The position numbers and the translations under genes are program-made. A stretch of DNA of 64,000 nucleotides from Candidatus Regiella endosymbiont of Tuberolachnus salignus. GTDB lineage: Bacteria; Pseudomonadota; Gammaproteobacteria; Enterobacterales; Enterobacteriaceae. Positions 31,669 through 41,532 of the stretch are shown here, piece after piece. The DNA lies in assembly GCF_964020115.1 (NCBI RefSeq), contig NZ_OZ026542.1, positions 3,224,802 through 3,288,801 on the forward strand, read 5' to 3'. Below the pieces are notes generated by a model that was not told the origin of the DNA, ran no database searches, and worked only from the letters and a program-made list of their open reading frames with translations. The stretch's first letter is position 1, and the number at the start of each line of letters is the position of its first letter.

Positions 31669-34600
31669 ATGAAAGCGAACTCCCCACAATCACTTGAGCC
31701 ACTAAGCTTACCATTGTGGGGAGAACGCCTCATCGAAGCGTCTGCCGGAACAGGTAAAACATTTACCATAGGTGTGCTGTATTTACGTTTACTGTTGGGA
31801 CTGGGTGGCGACACGGCTTATCCACGCCGCTTAACAGTGGAAGAAATTTTAGTCGTCACCTTTACTGAAGCGGCAACAGAGGAATTAAAAGGGAGGATCC
31901 GCAGCAATATTCATCGCTTGCGGATAGCCTGTGTACGTGGAGCCAGCGATGATGCGATGGATCAGGCATTATTAAATGAGATAACGGATCTGGCTGACGC
32001 GGCAGCGCAATTGTTAGCGGCGGAACGGCAAATGGATGAAGCGGCTATTTATACTATTCATGGCTTTTGCCAAAGAATATTAGCGGCTAATGCTTTCGAA
32101 TCTGGCATTTTATTTGAACAAACCTTAATCCATGATGAATTACCGCTACGTCGGCAAGCTTGTGCCGATTTTTGGCGCCGGTATTGTTATCCACTTTCCT
32201 TGCATGAAGCGCGAGCGGTAAGCCAAGAATGGCAAGGGCCTGAACAACTACTCAATGATCTCTCTCCGTATTTACAAGGTGAAGTGCCACAATTTCGCCA
32301 AGCGCCAAAGGATCAAAGTATTAGTCAGCGTCACCAACAAATAGTGACCAAAATTGATGAACTGAAAACACATTGGTGCCAAAAAGCCGATAAATTGGCT
32401 GCATTAATCAGCGATTCTGCTGTCGACAAACGCAGCTATAGCAGTAAAAATCTCCCTCATTGGTTAACCATAGTCACCCAATGGGCAGAGCAGGAAACCC
32501 GTGATTATTTTTTACCCCAAGCGCTGGCTAAATTCCGTCAGTCCGTTTTGTATGATAAAACTAAACAAGACAATCCCCCAGAAGATGCGCTATTTTTGGC
32601 CATCGACCAACTATTTTCCGACCCCCTAACGTTACGTGATCTCATTATCACAAAGGCCATCAGGGAGATCCGCGAAGCGGTTCAACAAGAAAAACGTCAA
32701 CGGGCAGTACTGGGTTTTGATGATTTATTAAGTCGTTTGGACACGGCCTTACAACAATCGGCAGGAGAGTCGTTAGCCGCCGCGATCCGTAGCAATTATC
32801 CCCTCGCGATGATCGATGAATTTCAGGATACTGATCCGCAACAATACCGTATTTTTAATCGTATTTACGCTAATCAAGAGCATTGTGGACTGTTGTTGAT
32901 TGGTGATCCCAAACAAGCCATTTATGCCTTCCGCGGCGCCGATATTTTTACTTATATTCGTGCCCGCGCTGAAATTAATGCCCATTACACTTTATCGACT
33001 AACTGGCGTTCTTCTCATCAGATGGTGCGATCTGTCAATCGATTGTTTAATCAAGTTAATGTGCCTTTTTTATTTGAGCAAATTCCCTTTGTTAATGTTA
33101 TTGCGGCGAAAAAAAATGCCGAATTAGCCTTCGAAATCGATAAAAAAATACAACCTGCACTCCATTTTTGGTTACAACCTGGAGAAAAAGTCAATCTCGG
33201 TGAATACCAACAACTCATGGCTCAGCAATGCGCGACACAAATACGCGATTGGCTTACGGCAGGACAACTTGGACGCGCCAACTTAATCACCCAAAAAGGG
33301 TCTCGCCCCGTTCAAGCATCAGATATCACTATCTTAGTCCGTAATCGTACTGAGGCCATGGTAGTCAGAAAAGCGTTAAATATGCTGGCTATTCCCTCTA
33401 TTTATTTATCGAGTCAGGACAGTGTCTTTGATACTCCAGAAGCCAAAGATTTATTTTGGTTGTTACAAGCCGTGTTGGCTCCAGAGCAAGAACGCACTTT
33501 ACGTTGTGCAATGGCGACCAGTTTACTGGGACTTGATATAAAAAAATTAGATCAATTAAACCATAATGAACAAGCTTGGGATGCACTGGTCGATGAATTT
33601 GATGGTTACCGCCAACATTGGCGGAAACATGGCATTTTACCCATGTTACGAGAGATCATAACCCGGCGCGAACTGGCCGAGAATTTGTTAGCCAGCCCAG
33701 GGGGTGAAAGGCGCTTGACTGATTTACTCCATTTGGGAGAACTGTTACAAACAGCAGCAACACAGCTTGACAGTGAACATGCATTAGTCCGTTGGATAGC
33801 GCAACAAATCTCACAGCCTGAACGACACGCTGAACATCAACAACTGCGGCTGGAAAGTGATGCGCCTTTGGTTAAAGTGGTCACTATCCATAAATCAAAA
33901 GGATTAGAATATCCTTTGGTCTGGTTGCCGTTTATCGTTAATTTTCGTCAACAACATGAAGCGTTTTATCATGATCGTCAAAATTTTACCGCTATGCTGG
34001 ATCTTAATCCTAATGATGAAAGTAAAAAATTGGCTCAGCAGGAACGCCTAGCGGAAGATTTACGTTTACTTTATGTGGCCTTAACCCGTTCGGTTTACCA
34101 CTGTAGTATAGGGATCGCACCTTTAACCAAAGGCAGCCGTAAACAAGGTAACAGTGATTTACATCAAACCGCTATCGGTTATTTGTTGCAAAGAGGGGAG
34201 TCAGGTGATGCTGATTATTTGGCAGAACAATTAGCAATATTGATGACAACAGACAGCAAAAGCGAGGATATTGCCGTATCTGTGGTGGCGACACTGGATA
34301 AACAAATTTGGCAACCGCAAAAATCGACAAAAATTCCACTTGCAGCAAAAATATTTACGCGACAAATACAAGATCATTGGCGCGTGACCAGTTATTCAGG
34401 GTTACAACAGGCTTTCCAATCATCCGTAGAGCCAATATCACAACCGCAAGATGTCGTTAAATCAGTAGACAAACCAACGTGGTTAACGCCATTAAACAAT
34501 GATACCGTGAGTAAAACGGTATCGCTGGTAAATAATTTGACACCACACCATTTCCCTCGTGGTGCAATAGCGGGAACATTTTTGCATGGGCTACTCGAGC

Positions 34601-35259
34601 TGCTTGATTTTAGTCAACCCATCGACCTGGAATGGCTAACCGATCAACTCCTACAAAAGGGTTTTGACACTATTTGGTCACCGGTATTACACCAATGGTT
34701 AACCGATATTTTACATACCCCATTGAACGAAACAGGGGTAAGCTTGGCGAGTTTGACGCCAGCGAATAAACAGGCAGAATTACAATTTCATCTACCGATC
34801 AATAGTCTATTGCAAGCAAATGAATTAGATAATTTGATCAAACAATATGATCCCATATCAGCGCGTTGTCAGGCATTGAATTTTCAACAAGTGCAAGGAA
34901 TGCTAAAAGGTTTTATTGATTTGGTGTTTTGCTGGCAAGGGAAATTTTATCTATTGGATTATAAATCGAATTGGTTAGGTGAAGACAGTCGTGCTTACCA
35001 CCCTACAGCAATGACCATGAGCATGGCTGAACATCGCTATGATTTGCAATATCAGCTCTATACCTTAGCATTGCATCGTTATCTAGGTCATCGCTTAACT
35101 GATTATGATTATCAGCGACATTTCGGCGGGGTGATCTATTTATTTTTACGTGGGATTGATGCTAACTACCCAGGTAATGGTGTTTTTTCCTACCGCCCTC
35201 AACAACAATTAATTCACGCATTAGATGATCTATTTAGCAGAGAGATCACTGCCACATGA
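31669..35259 (+). CDS. recB: Exonuclease V beta subunit RecB
   Basis: 1196 residues. UvrD-type helicase: Walker A IEASAGTGKTFTIG, motif II AMIDEFQDTDP, motif VI LLYVALTRS. C-terminal nuclease with GFIDLVFCWQGKFYLLDYKS holding the catalytic D...DYK residues. Full length (E. coli 1180), no lesions. It begins 16 bases after ptrA and overlaps recD by four bases. RecB needs RecC, which must be encoded elsewhere if the complex is active. Confidence 0.97.
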   Translation: MKANSPQSLEPLSLPLWGERLIEASAGTGKTFTIGVLYLRLLLGLGGDTAYPRRLTVEEILVVTFTEAATEELKGRIRSNIHRLRIACVRGASDDAMDQALLNEITDLADAAAQLLAAERQMDEAAIYTIHGFCQRILAANAFESGILFEQTLIHDELPLRRQACADFWRRYCYPLSLHEARAVSQEWQGPEQLLNDLSPYLQGEVPQFRQAPKDQSISQRHQQIVTKIDELKTHWCQKADKLAALISDSAVDKRSYSSKNLPHWLTIVTQWAEQETRDYFLPQALAKFRQSVLYDKTKQDNPPEDALFLAIDQLFSDPLTLRDLIITKAIREIREAVQQEKRQRAVLGFDDLLSRLDTALQQSAGESLAAAIRSNYPLAMIDEFQDTDPQQYRIFNRIYANQEHCGLLLIGDPKQAIYAFRGADIFTYIRARAEINAHYTLSTNWRSSHQMVRSVNRLFNQVNVPFLFEQIPFVNVIAAKKNAELAFEIDKKIQPALHFWLQPGEKVNLGEYQQLMAQQCATQIRDWLTAGQLGRANLITQKGSRPVQASDITILVRNRTEAMVVRKALNMLAIPSIYLSSQDSVFDTPEAKDLFWLLQAVLAPEQERTLRCAMATSLLGLDIKKLDQLNHNEQAWDALVDEFDGYRQHWRKHGILPMLREIITRRELAENLLASPGGERRLTDLLHLGELLQTAATQLDSEHALVRWIAQQISQPERHAEHQQLRLESDAPLVKVVTIHKSKGLEYPLVWLPFIVNFRQQHEAFYHDRQNFTAMLDLNPNDESKKLAQQERLAEDLRLLYVALTRSVYHCSIGIAPLTKGSRKQGNSDLHQTAIGYLLQRGESGDADYLAEQLAILMTTDSKSEDIAVSVVATLDKQIWQPQKSTKIPLAAKIFTRQIQDHWRVTSYSGLQQAFQSSVEPISQPQDVVKSVDKPTWLTPLNNDTVSKTVSLVNNLTPHHFPRGAIAGTFLHGLLELLDFSQPIDLEWLTDQLLQKGFDTIWSPVLHQWLTDILHTPLNETGVSLASLTPANKQAELQFHLPINSLLQANELDNLIKQYDPISARCQALNFQQVQGMLKGFIDLVFCWQGKFYLLDYKSNWLGEDSRAYHPTAMTMSMAEHRYDLQYQLYTLALHRYLGHRLTDYDYQRHFGGVIYLFLRGIDANYPGNGVFSYRPQQQLIHALDDLFSREITAT

Positions 35260-37148
35260 TGATGGAATTATTAGATCAGGCTATCCGTGAGCGATTATTA
35301 CGTCCTATTGACGTGCAGTTTGCCCGCATGATCGCGCCGGATCATTGTCCTGCGTTACAGCTGGCCGCCGCCTACCTTAGCGCTGAAGTAGGCGCTGGAC
35401 ATATCTGTTTACCCATAACAAGTTTGCAACCTCAATGTTTATTTGCTGGCCGTCAACCTGAGCTTACTCGAGCACTGTGGCATGCCGCCAAAGCGCCGGA
35501 TGTACAATGTTGGCGTGACAGTTTGCAATGCTCGCCCTCTGTTAGTGATGGCTCACAACCCACTCCCTTAGTTTTACAGTATGATCGGCTTTATCTGCAA
35601 AGGATGTGGCAAAGTGAAGGCGATGTCGTCCGTTTTATTGCCGGTAGCAGAGTTAATGAGGCGATCAATGAAAATCAGCTGCGAAATATTTTAGATCAAC
35701 TCTTTGGTACTGATACTGATGAGGTCGATTGGCAAAAAATAGCAGCAGCAGTGGCAGTAACAGGAAAAATATCGGTCATTTCAGGTGGACCAGGCACCGG
35801 TAAAACCACCACGGTAGCAAAATTGCTCATTGCCTTAGTACGCTTAACCGCAGGGGCTCAGCTGCGTATTCAGTTGGCGGCACCTACCGGTAAAGCCGCC
35901 GCACGTTTAAGCGAGTCTTTGGGGAAAACCTGGCAACAATTAGCGCTTAATGAAATAGAACGTAAGCTATTGCCTGATCAAGCTTCAACTCTGCATGGTT
36001 TACTTGGGATACAGCTTAATGGCCAAGGGGTGCGCTATCATCCCGCTAATCCGTTAAATCTTGATGTTTTGGTGGTCGATGAAGCTTCAATGGTTGATTT
36101 GCCCATGATGGCAAAATTAATTGCTGCATTGCCCGCTAAAGCCCGCGTGATTTTTCTCGGTGATAGAGATCAATTAGCATCAGTAGAAGCCGGTGCAGTC
36201 TTTGGTGATATCTGTCGTTTGGCTGTCTTAGGTTACAGTGCGCCCCGTGCTGAGCAATTAGCCCGCGTGACCGGTTACCGATTAGATCAGCTCTGTAATT
36301 ATCATCGGGAAAAGAAAAATGAGACGTTGACAACACAAACCCGTGTTGGTGATAGCCTCTGTTTATTGAAAAAAAGTTACCGCTTTGATAAAAAATCAGG
36401 CATAGGACAACTTGCTGAAGCCGTGAACACAGGCAAATATCAACGGGCTTTATCTGTTTTGCAAAGAAACCACACTGACGTTGAATATGTGGTATTAACT
36501 GAAGCTGAAAATTATAAAGCCTTACTGCAAGCCAGTGTGATAGGGTATCAGACCTATCTTGAACAGGTTATGCAAGGTAATGATGCAGCTGAGATATTAG
36601 CCGCTTTTAACCGTTATCAATTGCTCTGCGCGCTACGCGCTGGACCCTTTGGTGTCAGTGGTTTAAACCAGCAAATTGAACACATGTTACGGAACAAAGG
36701 CTTGATTCGACGTTCAAAGAGGCTATCTAACGACTGGTATAGCGGACGTCCTATTATGATTGGACGTAACGATAGCGCACTTGGATTATTCAACGGTGAT
36801 GTTGGCATTGCGTTACCTGGTGCTCATGGCCATCTGCGTGTTTATTTTCAATTGCCAAATGGTGATATTAAATCAGTACAACCTAACCGTTTACCCTACC
36901 ACGACACGGCATACGTAATGACCGTACACAAATCTCAAGGCTCAGAATTTGAGCATACTGCTTTAGTACTCCCCCCCCATTTTTCACCGTTAATAACACG
37001 TGAATTACTCTACACTGGCATTACCCGCGCACGAAGGAAACTAACGCTTTATGCGTCTCATCAGGTTTTAAATCACGCTATTAATACATCAACGTTAAGA
37101 CGTAGTGGCTTGATTGATCGCTTATATAGCCGAATCAAATCAGACTGA
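35256..37148 (+). CDS. recD: Exonuclease V alpha subunit RecD
   Basis: 630 residues. SF1B helicase with Walker A ISGGPGTGKTTTVAKLL, motif II VVDEASMVDLPMM and the C-terminal TVHKSQGSEFEHTALVLP and YTGITRARRKL. The final residues (SRIKSD and stop) are encoded by an R3 hairpin, so the native C-terminal tail has been replaced by repeat sequence. ATG overlaps recB as ATGATG/TGA. Confidence 0.95.
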   Translation: MMMELLDQAIRERLLRPIDVQFARMIAPDHCPALQLAAAYLSAEVGAGHICLPITSLQPQCLFAGRQPELTRALWHAAKAPDVQCWRDSLQCSPSVSDGSQPTPLVLQYDRLYLQRMWQSEGDVVRFIAGSRVNEAINENQLRNILDQLFGTDTDEVDWQKIAAAVAVTGKISVISGGPGTGKTTTVAKLLIALVRLTAGAQLRIQLAAPTGKAAARLSESLGKTWQQLALNEIERKLLPDQASTLHGLLGIQLNGQGVRYHPANPLNLDVLVVDEASMVDLPMMAKLIAALPAKARVIFLGDRDQLASVEAGAVFGDICRLAVLGYSAPRAEQLARVTGYRLDQLCNYHREKKNETLTTQTRVGDSLCLLKKSYRFDKKSGIGQLAEAVNTGKYQRALSVLQRNHTDVEYVVLTEAENYKALLQASVIGYQTYLEQVMQGNDAAEILAAFNRYQLLCALRAGPFGVSGLNQQIEHMLRNKGLIRRSKRLSNDWYSGRPIMIGRNDSALGLFNGDVGIALPGAHGHLRVYFQLPNGDIKSVQPNRLPYHDTAYVMTVHKSQGSEFEHTALVLPPHFSPLITRELLYTGITRARRKLTLYASHQVLNHAINTSTLRRSGLIDRLYSRIKSD

Positions 37149-37157
37149 TTCGGCTAT
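37126..37157. repeat. R3 hairpin at the end of recD
   Basis: Perfect 12-bp inverted repeat ATAGCCGAATCA / TGATTCGGCTAT with an eight-base loop that contains the recD stop codon. It may act as a transcript end or stabiliser. Confidence 0.75.
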
Positions 37158-37257
37158 ATAAAATTAAAGATCATGATAAAAATAACCGTATAGATTTATT
37201 GTTGCAGGAAAAGAGCATGCCTGGGTGCTATATTAAAGCCTAGCAGGTTGCTGTAGT

Positions 37258-37374
37258 GGCTCGTTCGAAATTTCTTGTGTTCGCATACACAGCGGTTGCT
37301 GTGCGTTGGGCACTTTTTTTCCCCTTTTTTTCTCAAATTGCGTGTCGCTCAGAGAAAATTTTGAACAGGCTCTA
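37258..37374. repeat. R2 repeat downstream of recD
   Basis: GGCTCGTTCGAAATTTCTTG at the left and GAACAGGCTCTA at the right, with inverted ends matching the R2 copies in the hisS-der region. Confidence 0.65.
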
Positions 37375-37512
37375 AACAAATAAAAATTATTGGTAATGTT
37401 TGTCAAGAAACCAGCAAGAGTAATTGCCAATTTATCCAGTATGCTGTAAAACCTTGGCGTTTATGCTGGGGATATAAGGCATGGTTTTCCAACTAACCTG
37501 TGTTAAAATTTT

Positions 37513-37809
37513 GTGGCTAATAGCGAAGGCTTCGGCCTAGCTATGACGGCAATTGGTACCGCAGGGCATGCGGGATTTTAAGCCTGTGGAGAGTAGGCGC
37601 AGTTAGGTCACTCTATACCCTTCGTCTTTGAAGTTGCCTTCGGCTGCCAAGGCGACCGACCGATGAGCGTAGACATACCATGAGGGCGAGCAGCACCCGC
37701 AGCCAACATCAAAGGCGAAGGGTATATGAAGCAGGAACCCACTGAGGCGAGTCAGGCTTCGGTCTGAACTGTAGGAATCCTCGCCATTTAGGGTCGGGGA
37801 GGATGTCAA
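37513..37809 (+). pseudogene. IS200/IS605-type tnpB remnant with right end, split by a MITE
   Basis: A frame from about 37513 reads IGTAGHAGF, stop, ACGE, stop, AQLGHS; after removing the MITE at 37616-37724 it continues SMKQEPTEASQASV and a stop. ACGE.....MKQEPTE is the usual C-terminus of enterobacterial TnpB proteins. Downstream, GTAGGAATCCTCGCC and GTCGGGGAGGATGTCAA form the hairpin of the right end/guide RNA scaffold. The gene is dead (two stops, 5' part missing); the right end looks well preserved. Together with the R2 copy this explains most of the 743-base gap before dksA. Confidence 0.65.
37616..37724. mobile_element. TA-MITE copy e, inside the tnpB remnant
   Basis: 109 bp, TACCCTTCGTCTTTGAAG to CATCAAAGGCGAAGGGTA, flanked by TA on each side. 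Deleting the element and one TA rejoins the tnpB codons TCT ATG AAG, which defines both element ends and its 2-bp TA target duplication. Confidence 0.85.
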
Positions 37810-37891
37810 AGCGGCCTGAATTTTCCCCGCTTAGGGGGGTTCAATATACGTATTACCAATTCATTGTACGTGTAAATGTAGGAGAAGCATC

Positions 37892-38347
37892 ATGCAAAAA
37901 GGGCAAAAACATCCGAATTCGTCCCTGAGCATTCTCGCTATCGCTGGGGTGGAGCCTTATAAAGAAAAGCCCGGCGAAGAGTACATGAATGTTGATCAGC
38001 TAGCGCATTTCAAAAAAATTTTAACAGCATGGAGTCATCAGCTCAGAGATGAGGCAGACAAGACGATCAGCCACATGAAAAATGACGGAGCTAACTTCCC
38101 TGATCCCATTGACCGAGCAGCTCAAGAAGAAGAATTTAGCCTTGAATTACGAAGCCGCGATCGTGAATGTAAACTTATCAAGAAAATAGAAAAAACCCTG
38201 AACAACATTGAAGGTGACGATTTTGGCTATTGTGAAGAGTGCGGTGTAGAAATTGGTATTCGCCGTTTAGAAGCAAGGCCTACCGCAACTATGTGCATTG
38301 ACTGTAAAACCCTAGCTGAAATAAGGGAAAAACAGATGACAGGTTAA
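37892..38347 (+). CDS. dksA: RNA polymerase-binding transcription factor DksA
   Basis: 151 residues. Coiled-coil with acidic tip ([20 protein letters not shown]) and C-terminal four-Cys zinc finger ([17 protein letters not shown], then CIDC). Works with ppGpp to remodel rRNA and amino acid promoter responses. Same length as E. coli. GGAGAAG precedes the ATG. gluQRS, normally next, is absent; a MITE takes its place. Confidence 0.97.
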   Translation: MQKGQKHPNSSLSILAIAGVEPYKEKPGEEYMNVDQLAHFKKILTAWSHQLRDEADKTISHMKNDGANFPDPIDRAAQEEEFSLELRSRDRECKLIKKIEKTLNNIEGDDFGYCEECGVEIGIRRLEARPTATMCIDCKTLAEIREKQMTG

Positions 38348-38354
38348 AGTATTA

Positions 38355-38475
38355 TACCCTTCGTCTTTGAAGTTGCCTTCGGCTGCCAGGGCGGGCGGGC
38401 GATGAGCGTAGACCTACTATGTGATTCGGCGAGCACCCGCAGCCAACAACGCGGCGGCTTCAAAGGCGAAGGGTA
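38355..38475. mobile_element. TA-MITE copy f (dksA-pcnB gap)
   Basis: 121 bp, TACCCTTCGTCTTTGAAG to CTTCAAAGGCGAAGGGTA with TA on each side. One of the best preserved copies, with a long imperfect palindrome. Confidence 0.85.
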
Positions 38476-38736
38476 TAAAGGGTAAAAACATGGTAAAATA
38501 CATCCGTTGTTAATGCCGACAACGAGGGGTGCCAAAACTTGTTTTTGGTATCCCTTAACGTAATAAAAACTATCATTTTTTTATTACCTAGGCTGCTGGT
38601 ATTTTGCTCTTTACGCGAACCCATGATTGTTTATTTTAAAAACCCCACAACGTTCTCAAAAGAAGCACAGTAGGTTACTATTAACCATTACTTTTCTGTA
38701 ATTATGTTTTTTTATTCATTACTGTCGAGGTGTACC
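38476..38736. promoter_or_regulatory. pcnB upstream region
   Basis: No gene. A stem-loop GGGTGCCAAAA / TTTTGGTATCCC lies at 38526-38554. AT-rich sequence follows up to the GAGGTG ribosome site of pcnB. In E. coli the pcnB leader is translationally controlled, so this stretch may matter for expression. Confidence 0.4.
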
Positions 38737-40182
38737 ATTTTTACCCGAGTAGCTAAAATCTACCGCAATGTGCTGATATATAAAAATAAAATATTTCGTA
38801 AAGATAATATTGCTAGTACGCATAACCCCCTCAATAAAAGCAATACGCAGTCGTTGCCAGAAAAAAAGCACCTTATGACCACCACTCCGCGAGATAAACA
38901 TAACATTTCTCGTAAAGATATCAGCGATAATGCCTTGAAAGTGCTGTATCGGCTAAATAAATCAGGCTATGAAGCTTATTTAGTCGGTGGTGGTGTCCGC
39001 GATTTACTGCTTGGTAAAAAACCACAAGATTTTGATATTGCGACTAACGCTACACCAGAACAGGTACGTAAACTATTTCGTAATTGTCGTCTGATTGGTC
39101 GCCGTTTCCGTTTAGCGCATATTATGTTTGGACGCGATATTATTGAAGTCGCTACTTTTCGTGGTCATCATGAGCAAGAATTGAGTAAAAATAATGATAA
39201 GAATGCTTCTCAGCAAGCGCAAAGCGGGATGTTGTTGCGAGATAATATCTTTGGATCTATTGAAGAAGATGCCCAACGTCGTGATTTCACTATCAATAGT
39301 CTCTATTATGGCAGTTCAGATTTTGTACTGAGGGATTATTGTGGTGGACTCCATGATCTAAAACAAAGTGTGATTCGCTTAATCGGCGATCCTGAAGTGC
39401 GTTATCGGGAAGACCCGGTACGAATGTTACGTGCCGTGCGTTTTGCAGCCAAATTGGATATGACCATTAGCCCTGAGACAGCAGAGCCTATTAAGCGTAT
39501 GGCTTCATTATTGAGTCATATTCCACCAGCGCGATTGTTTGAAGAGTCACTTAAATTGTTGCAAGGGGGTTATGGCTATAAAAGCTATCTAAAACTGTGT
39601 GAGTACCAGCTTTTCCAACCGTTATTTCCATTAATATTTAATCACTTTACTGAACGCCAAGATTCACCAATGGAGCGTATTTTAGTTCAGGTGCTAAAAA
39701 ACACCGATGATCGTTTACACAATGATAAACAAGTCAATCCGGCATTTTTATTTGCGACGATGTTGTGGTATCCATTGATTGAACATGCGCAGAAGCTAAA
39801 ACAGGAAAGTGGTTTGGCATATCATGAGGCTTTCTCTTTGGCGATGAACGATGTGTTGGAACTAGAGAATCGCTCATTAGCTATTCCGAAACGCATCACT
39901 ATCGTCATCAGAGAGATTTGGTCGTTGCAGCTACGCTTGCCACGCCGTGAAGGGGGGCGAGCGTATAAGTTGATGCAACATCCAAAATTTCGCGCCGCCT
40001 ATGATCTGCTGATGCTACGTGCTGAAGCTGAGAATAATCAAATATTACAGAAGTTAAGTCACTGGTGGATTCAATTTCAAGCAGCGACGTTAGAACAAAA
40101 AAAATCAATGCTAGCAACTTTAGCAACATCACGCCGCCCACGTCGCCCCACAAAGCAAAAATCCGTACATCACAGTGAATAA
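38737..40182 (+). CDS. pcnB: Poly(A) polymerase I, AUU start codon
   Basis: 481 residues. Start chosen at ATT 38737 because [12 protein letters not shown] that follows matches the E. coli N-terminus (MFTRVANFCRKVL) and GAGGTG lies four bases upstream; E. coli pcnB itself is known to start at AUU. Nucleotidyltransferase signature [21 protein letters not shown] (DFD metal ligands) and [11 protein letters not shown], then RNA-binding helical domains and a basic tail ([10 protein letters not shown]). The enzyme adds A tails that speed RNA decay. Confidence 0.9.
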   Translation: MFTRVAKIYRNVLIYKNKIFRKDNIASTHNPLNKSNTQSLPEKKHLMTTTPRDKHNISRKDISDNALKVLYRLNKSGYEAYLVGGGVRDLLLGKKPQDFDIATNATPEQVRKLFRNCRLIGRRFRLAHIMFGRDIIEVATFRGHHEQELSKNNDKNASQQAQSGMLLRDNIFGSIEEDAQRRDFTINSLYYGSSDFVLRDYCGGLHDLKQSVIRLIGDPEVRYREDPVRMLRAVRFAAKLDMTISPETAEPIKRMASLLSHIPPARLFEESLKLLQGGYGYKSYLKLCEYQLFQPLFPLIFNHFTERQDSPMERILVQVLKNTDDRLHNDKQVNPAFLFATMLWYPLIEHAQKLKQESGLAYHEAFSLAMNDVLELENRSLAIPKRITIVIREIWSLQLRLPRREGGRAYKLMQHPKFRAAYDLLMLRAEAENNQILQKLSHWWIQFQAATLEQKKSMLATLATSRRPRRPTKQKSVHHSE

Positions 40183-40795
40183 GAATCGACATGATCCCTG
40201 TTTATACCTGGGATCCTTCAAGTTGCCGCTAGACGGCCAGGGCGCCCGACCGATGAGCGTGGACATACTACCTGATGAGGGTGAACACCCGCAGCCAACA
40301 ACGCGGCAGCTTCAAAGACGAAGGGTATATATCGCGTTGGGTAGTAATCTGGCCTCCCCTCTACTACAAATAAATTCTGCCTTAGAGGCATTGGCACTTT
40401 TACCTGATACTACACTGATAAAATGTTCTCCATTTTATCGCAGTAAGCCTTTAGGAGCACAAGAACAGCCAGATTATCTTAACGCCGTAGTTGCGTTAGA
40501 TACATTACTCCCCGCCGAAAAATTACTGGATCATAGCCAAGCTATTGAACGCGCCCAGGGGCGAGTACGTAACAATCAGCGATGGGCTCCCCGAGAGCTA
40601 GATTTAGATATTATGTTATATGCTGATCAGACTATTAATACTGAGCGGCTTACTGTTCCTCATTATGGTTTGCTAGAGCGAGAGTTTATGCTTTACCCTT
40701 TAGCGGATATCGCTCCTGGATTAATTTTACCAAACGGTGAATCGATAGCCGAAAAGCTAGAAAAATTACCTAAAAATGGTTTAGTACTTTGGTGA
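40175..40795 (+). CDS. folK: HPPK FolK, 5' end remodelled by a MITE
   Basis: 6-hydroxymethyl-7,8-dihydropterin pyrophosphokinase of folate synthesis. Body intact: [58 protein letters not shown]. The native start is ATG 40191 (MIPV); a MITE at 40205-40327 breaks codon 5 and shifts frame, so from that ATG translation stops after 13 residues. An open frame of 206 codons from GTG 40175 (overlapping the pcnB end) reads through the element and rejoins FolK at [11 protein letters not shown]; an ATG at 40253 within the element is in the same frame. Either gives FolK with a foreign N-tail. Confidence 0.85.
   Translation: MNKNRHDPCLYLGSFKLPLDGQGARPMSVDILPDEGEHPQPTTRQLQRRRVYIALGSNLASPLLQINSALEALALLPDTTLIKCSPFYRSKPLGAQEQPDYLNAVVALDTLLPAEKLLDHSQAIERAQGRVRNNQRWAPRELDLDIMLYADQTINTERLTVPHYGLLEREFMLYPLADIAPGLILPNGESIAEKLEKLPKNGLVLW
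40205..40327. mobile_element. TA-MITE copy inside the folK start
   Basis: 123 bp, TACCTGGGATCCTTCAAG to AAAGACGAAGGGTA, with TA at 40203-40204 and 40328-40329. Taking out the element and one TA gives CCT GTT TAT ATC GCG, restoring the folK frame from ATG 40191. Insertion length 125 is not a multiple of three. Confidence 0.85.
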
Positions 40796-40838
40796 TCCGT
40801 ATTAAATTCGCCTAAAAAGCGGTTCGAAATTTCTTGTA

Positions 40839-40960
40839 TACCCAATGAGTTTCGAGTTACGGCAAGGCGGCCAGGGCGACCGACCGATGAGCGTAGACAG
40901 ACTATGTGATTCGGCGAGTACCCGCAGCCAACGCCGTCGTAACTTGAAAGGCGAAGGGTA
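40839..40960. mobile_element. TA-MITE copy g (folK-queD gap)
   Basis: Left end of the variant type TACCCAATGAGTTTCGAG, right end CTTGAAAGGCGAAGGGTA, TA on both sides. It ends 29 bases before the queD start and supplies the upstream stretch of that gene. Confidence 0.8.
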
Positions 40961-40989
40961 TATTGGCTTATAAAAAGAAGGCTACAATT

Positions 40990-41352
40990 GTGACTACCAC
41001 TTTGTTTAAAGATTTTCAATTTGAAGCGGCTCATCGGCTGCCCAATGTACCTGAAGGGCATAAGTGTGGTCGTTTGCATGGCCATTCTTTTTCGCTCAGG
41101 CTGGAAGTGACAGGTGAGGTCGATCCTACATTCGGTTGGGTCATGGATTTTGCTGCATTGAAAACTCAATTTGAGCCCATTTTACAACGCTTAGATCATC
41201 ATTATTTAAATGATATAGAGGGGTTAGAAAATCCCACCAGTGAAGTACTCGTCGCTTGGATTTGGCAACAGCTGAAGCCAAAGCTGCCTGAATTGAGTGC
41301 GGTGACAATAAAAGAAACCTGTTCTGCTGGCTGCGTTTATAGGGGTGAATAG
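40990..41352 (+). CDS. queD: 6-carboxy-5,6,7,8-tetrahydropterin synthase QueD
   Basis: 120 residues from GTG 40990 ([20 protein letters not shown]), chosen because AAGAAGG lies just upstream and the N-terminus then matches E. coli; the frame extends to 40963 within the repeat. Zinc His residues in AAHRLP and GRLHGHSF, catalytic Cys in HKCGRLHG, and the C-terminal [13 protein letters not shown]. Queuosine pathway. Confidence 0.95.
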   Translation: MTTTLFKDFQFEAAHRLPNVPEGHKCGRLHGHSFSLRLEVTGEVDPTFGWVMDFAALKTQFEPILQRLDHHYLNDIEGLENPTSEVLVAWIWQQLKPKLPELSAVTIKETCSAGCVYRGE

Positions 41353-41361
41353 TATATTCTA

Positions 41362-41490
41362 TACCCTTTGCCTTTGAAGTTGCCTTCGGTTGCCAGGGGT
41401 GAGGCTGATGAGCATAGACATACCATGAGGGCGAACCCACGCAGCCAACAACACGACATATACCATCTTCAAATGCTTTGACTTTGAATA
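41362..41490. repeat. TA-MITE copy h, decayed right end
   Basis: Starts TACCCTTTGCCTTTGAAGTT; internal text matches copy f; the right end has degenerated into CATATACCATCTTCAAATGC. Confidence 0.65.
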
Positions 41491-41532
41491 GCCGTCTATT
41501 TTCTTTTAACCCATGGAGGAATTGCGAGCATT

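Noticed and set aside
37490..37830. Structured stretch considered as 6S RNA, RNase P RNA or another housekeeping RNA
   Set aside because: No conserved elements of those RNAs; the TnpB C-terminal codons and right-end hairpin explain it better.
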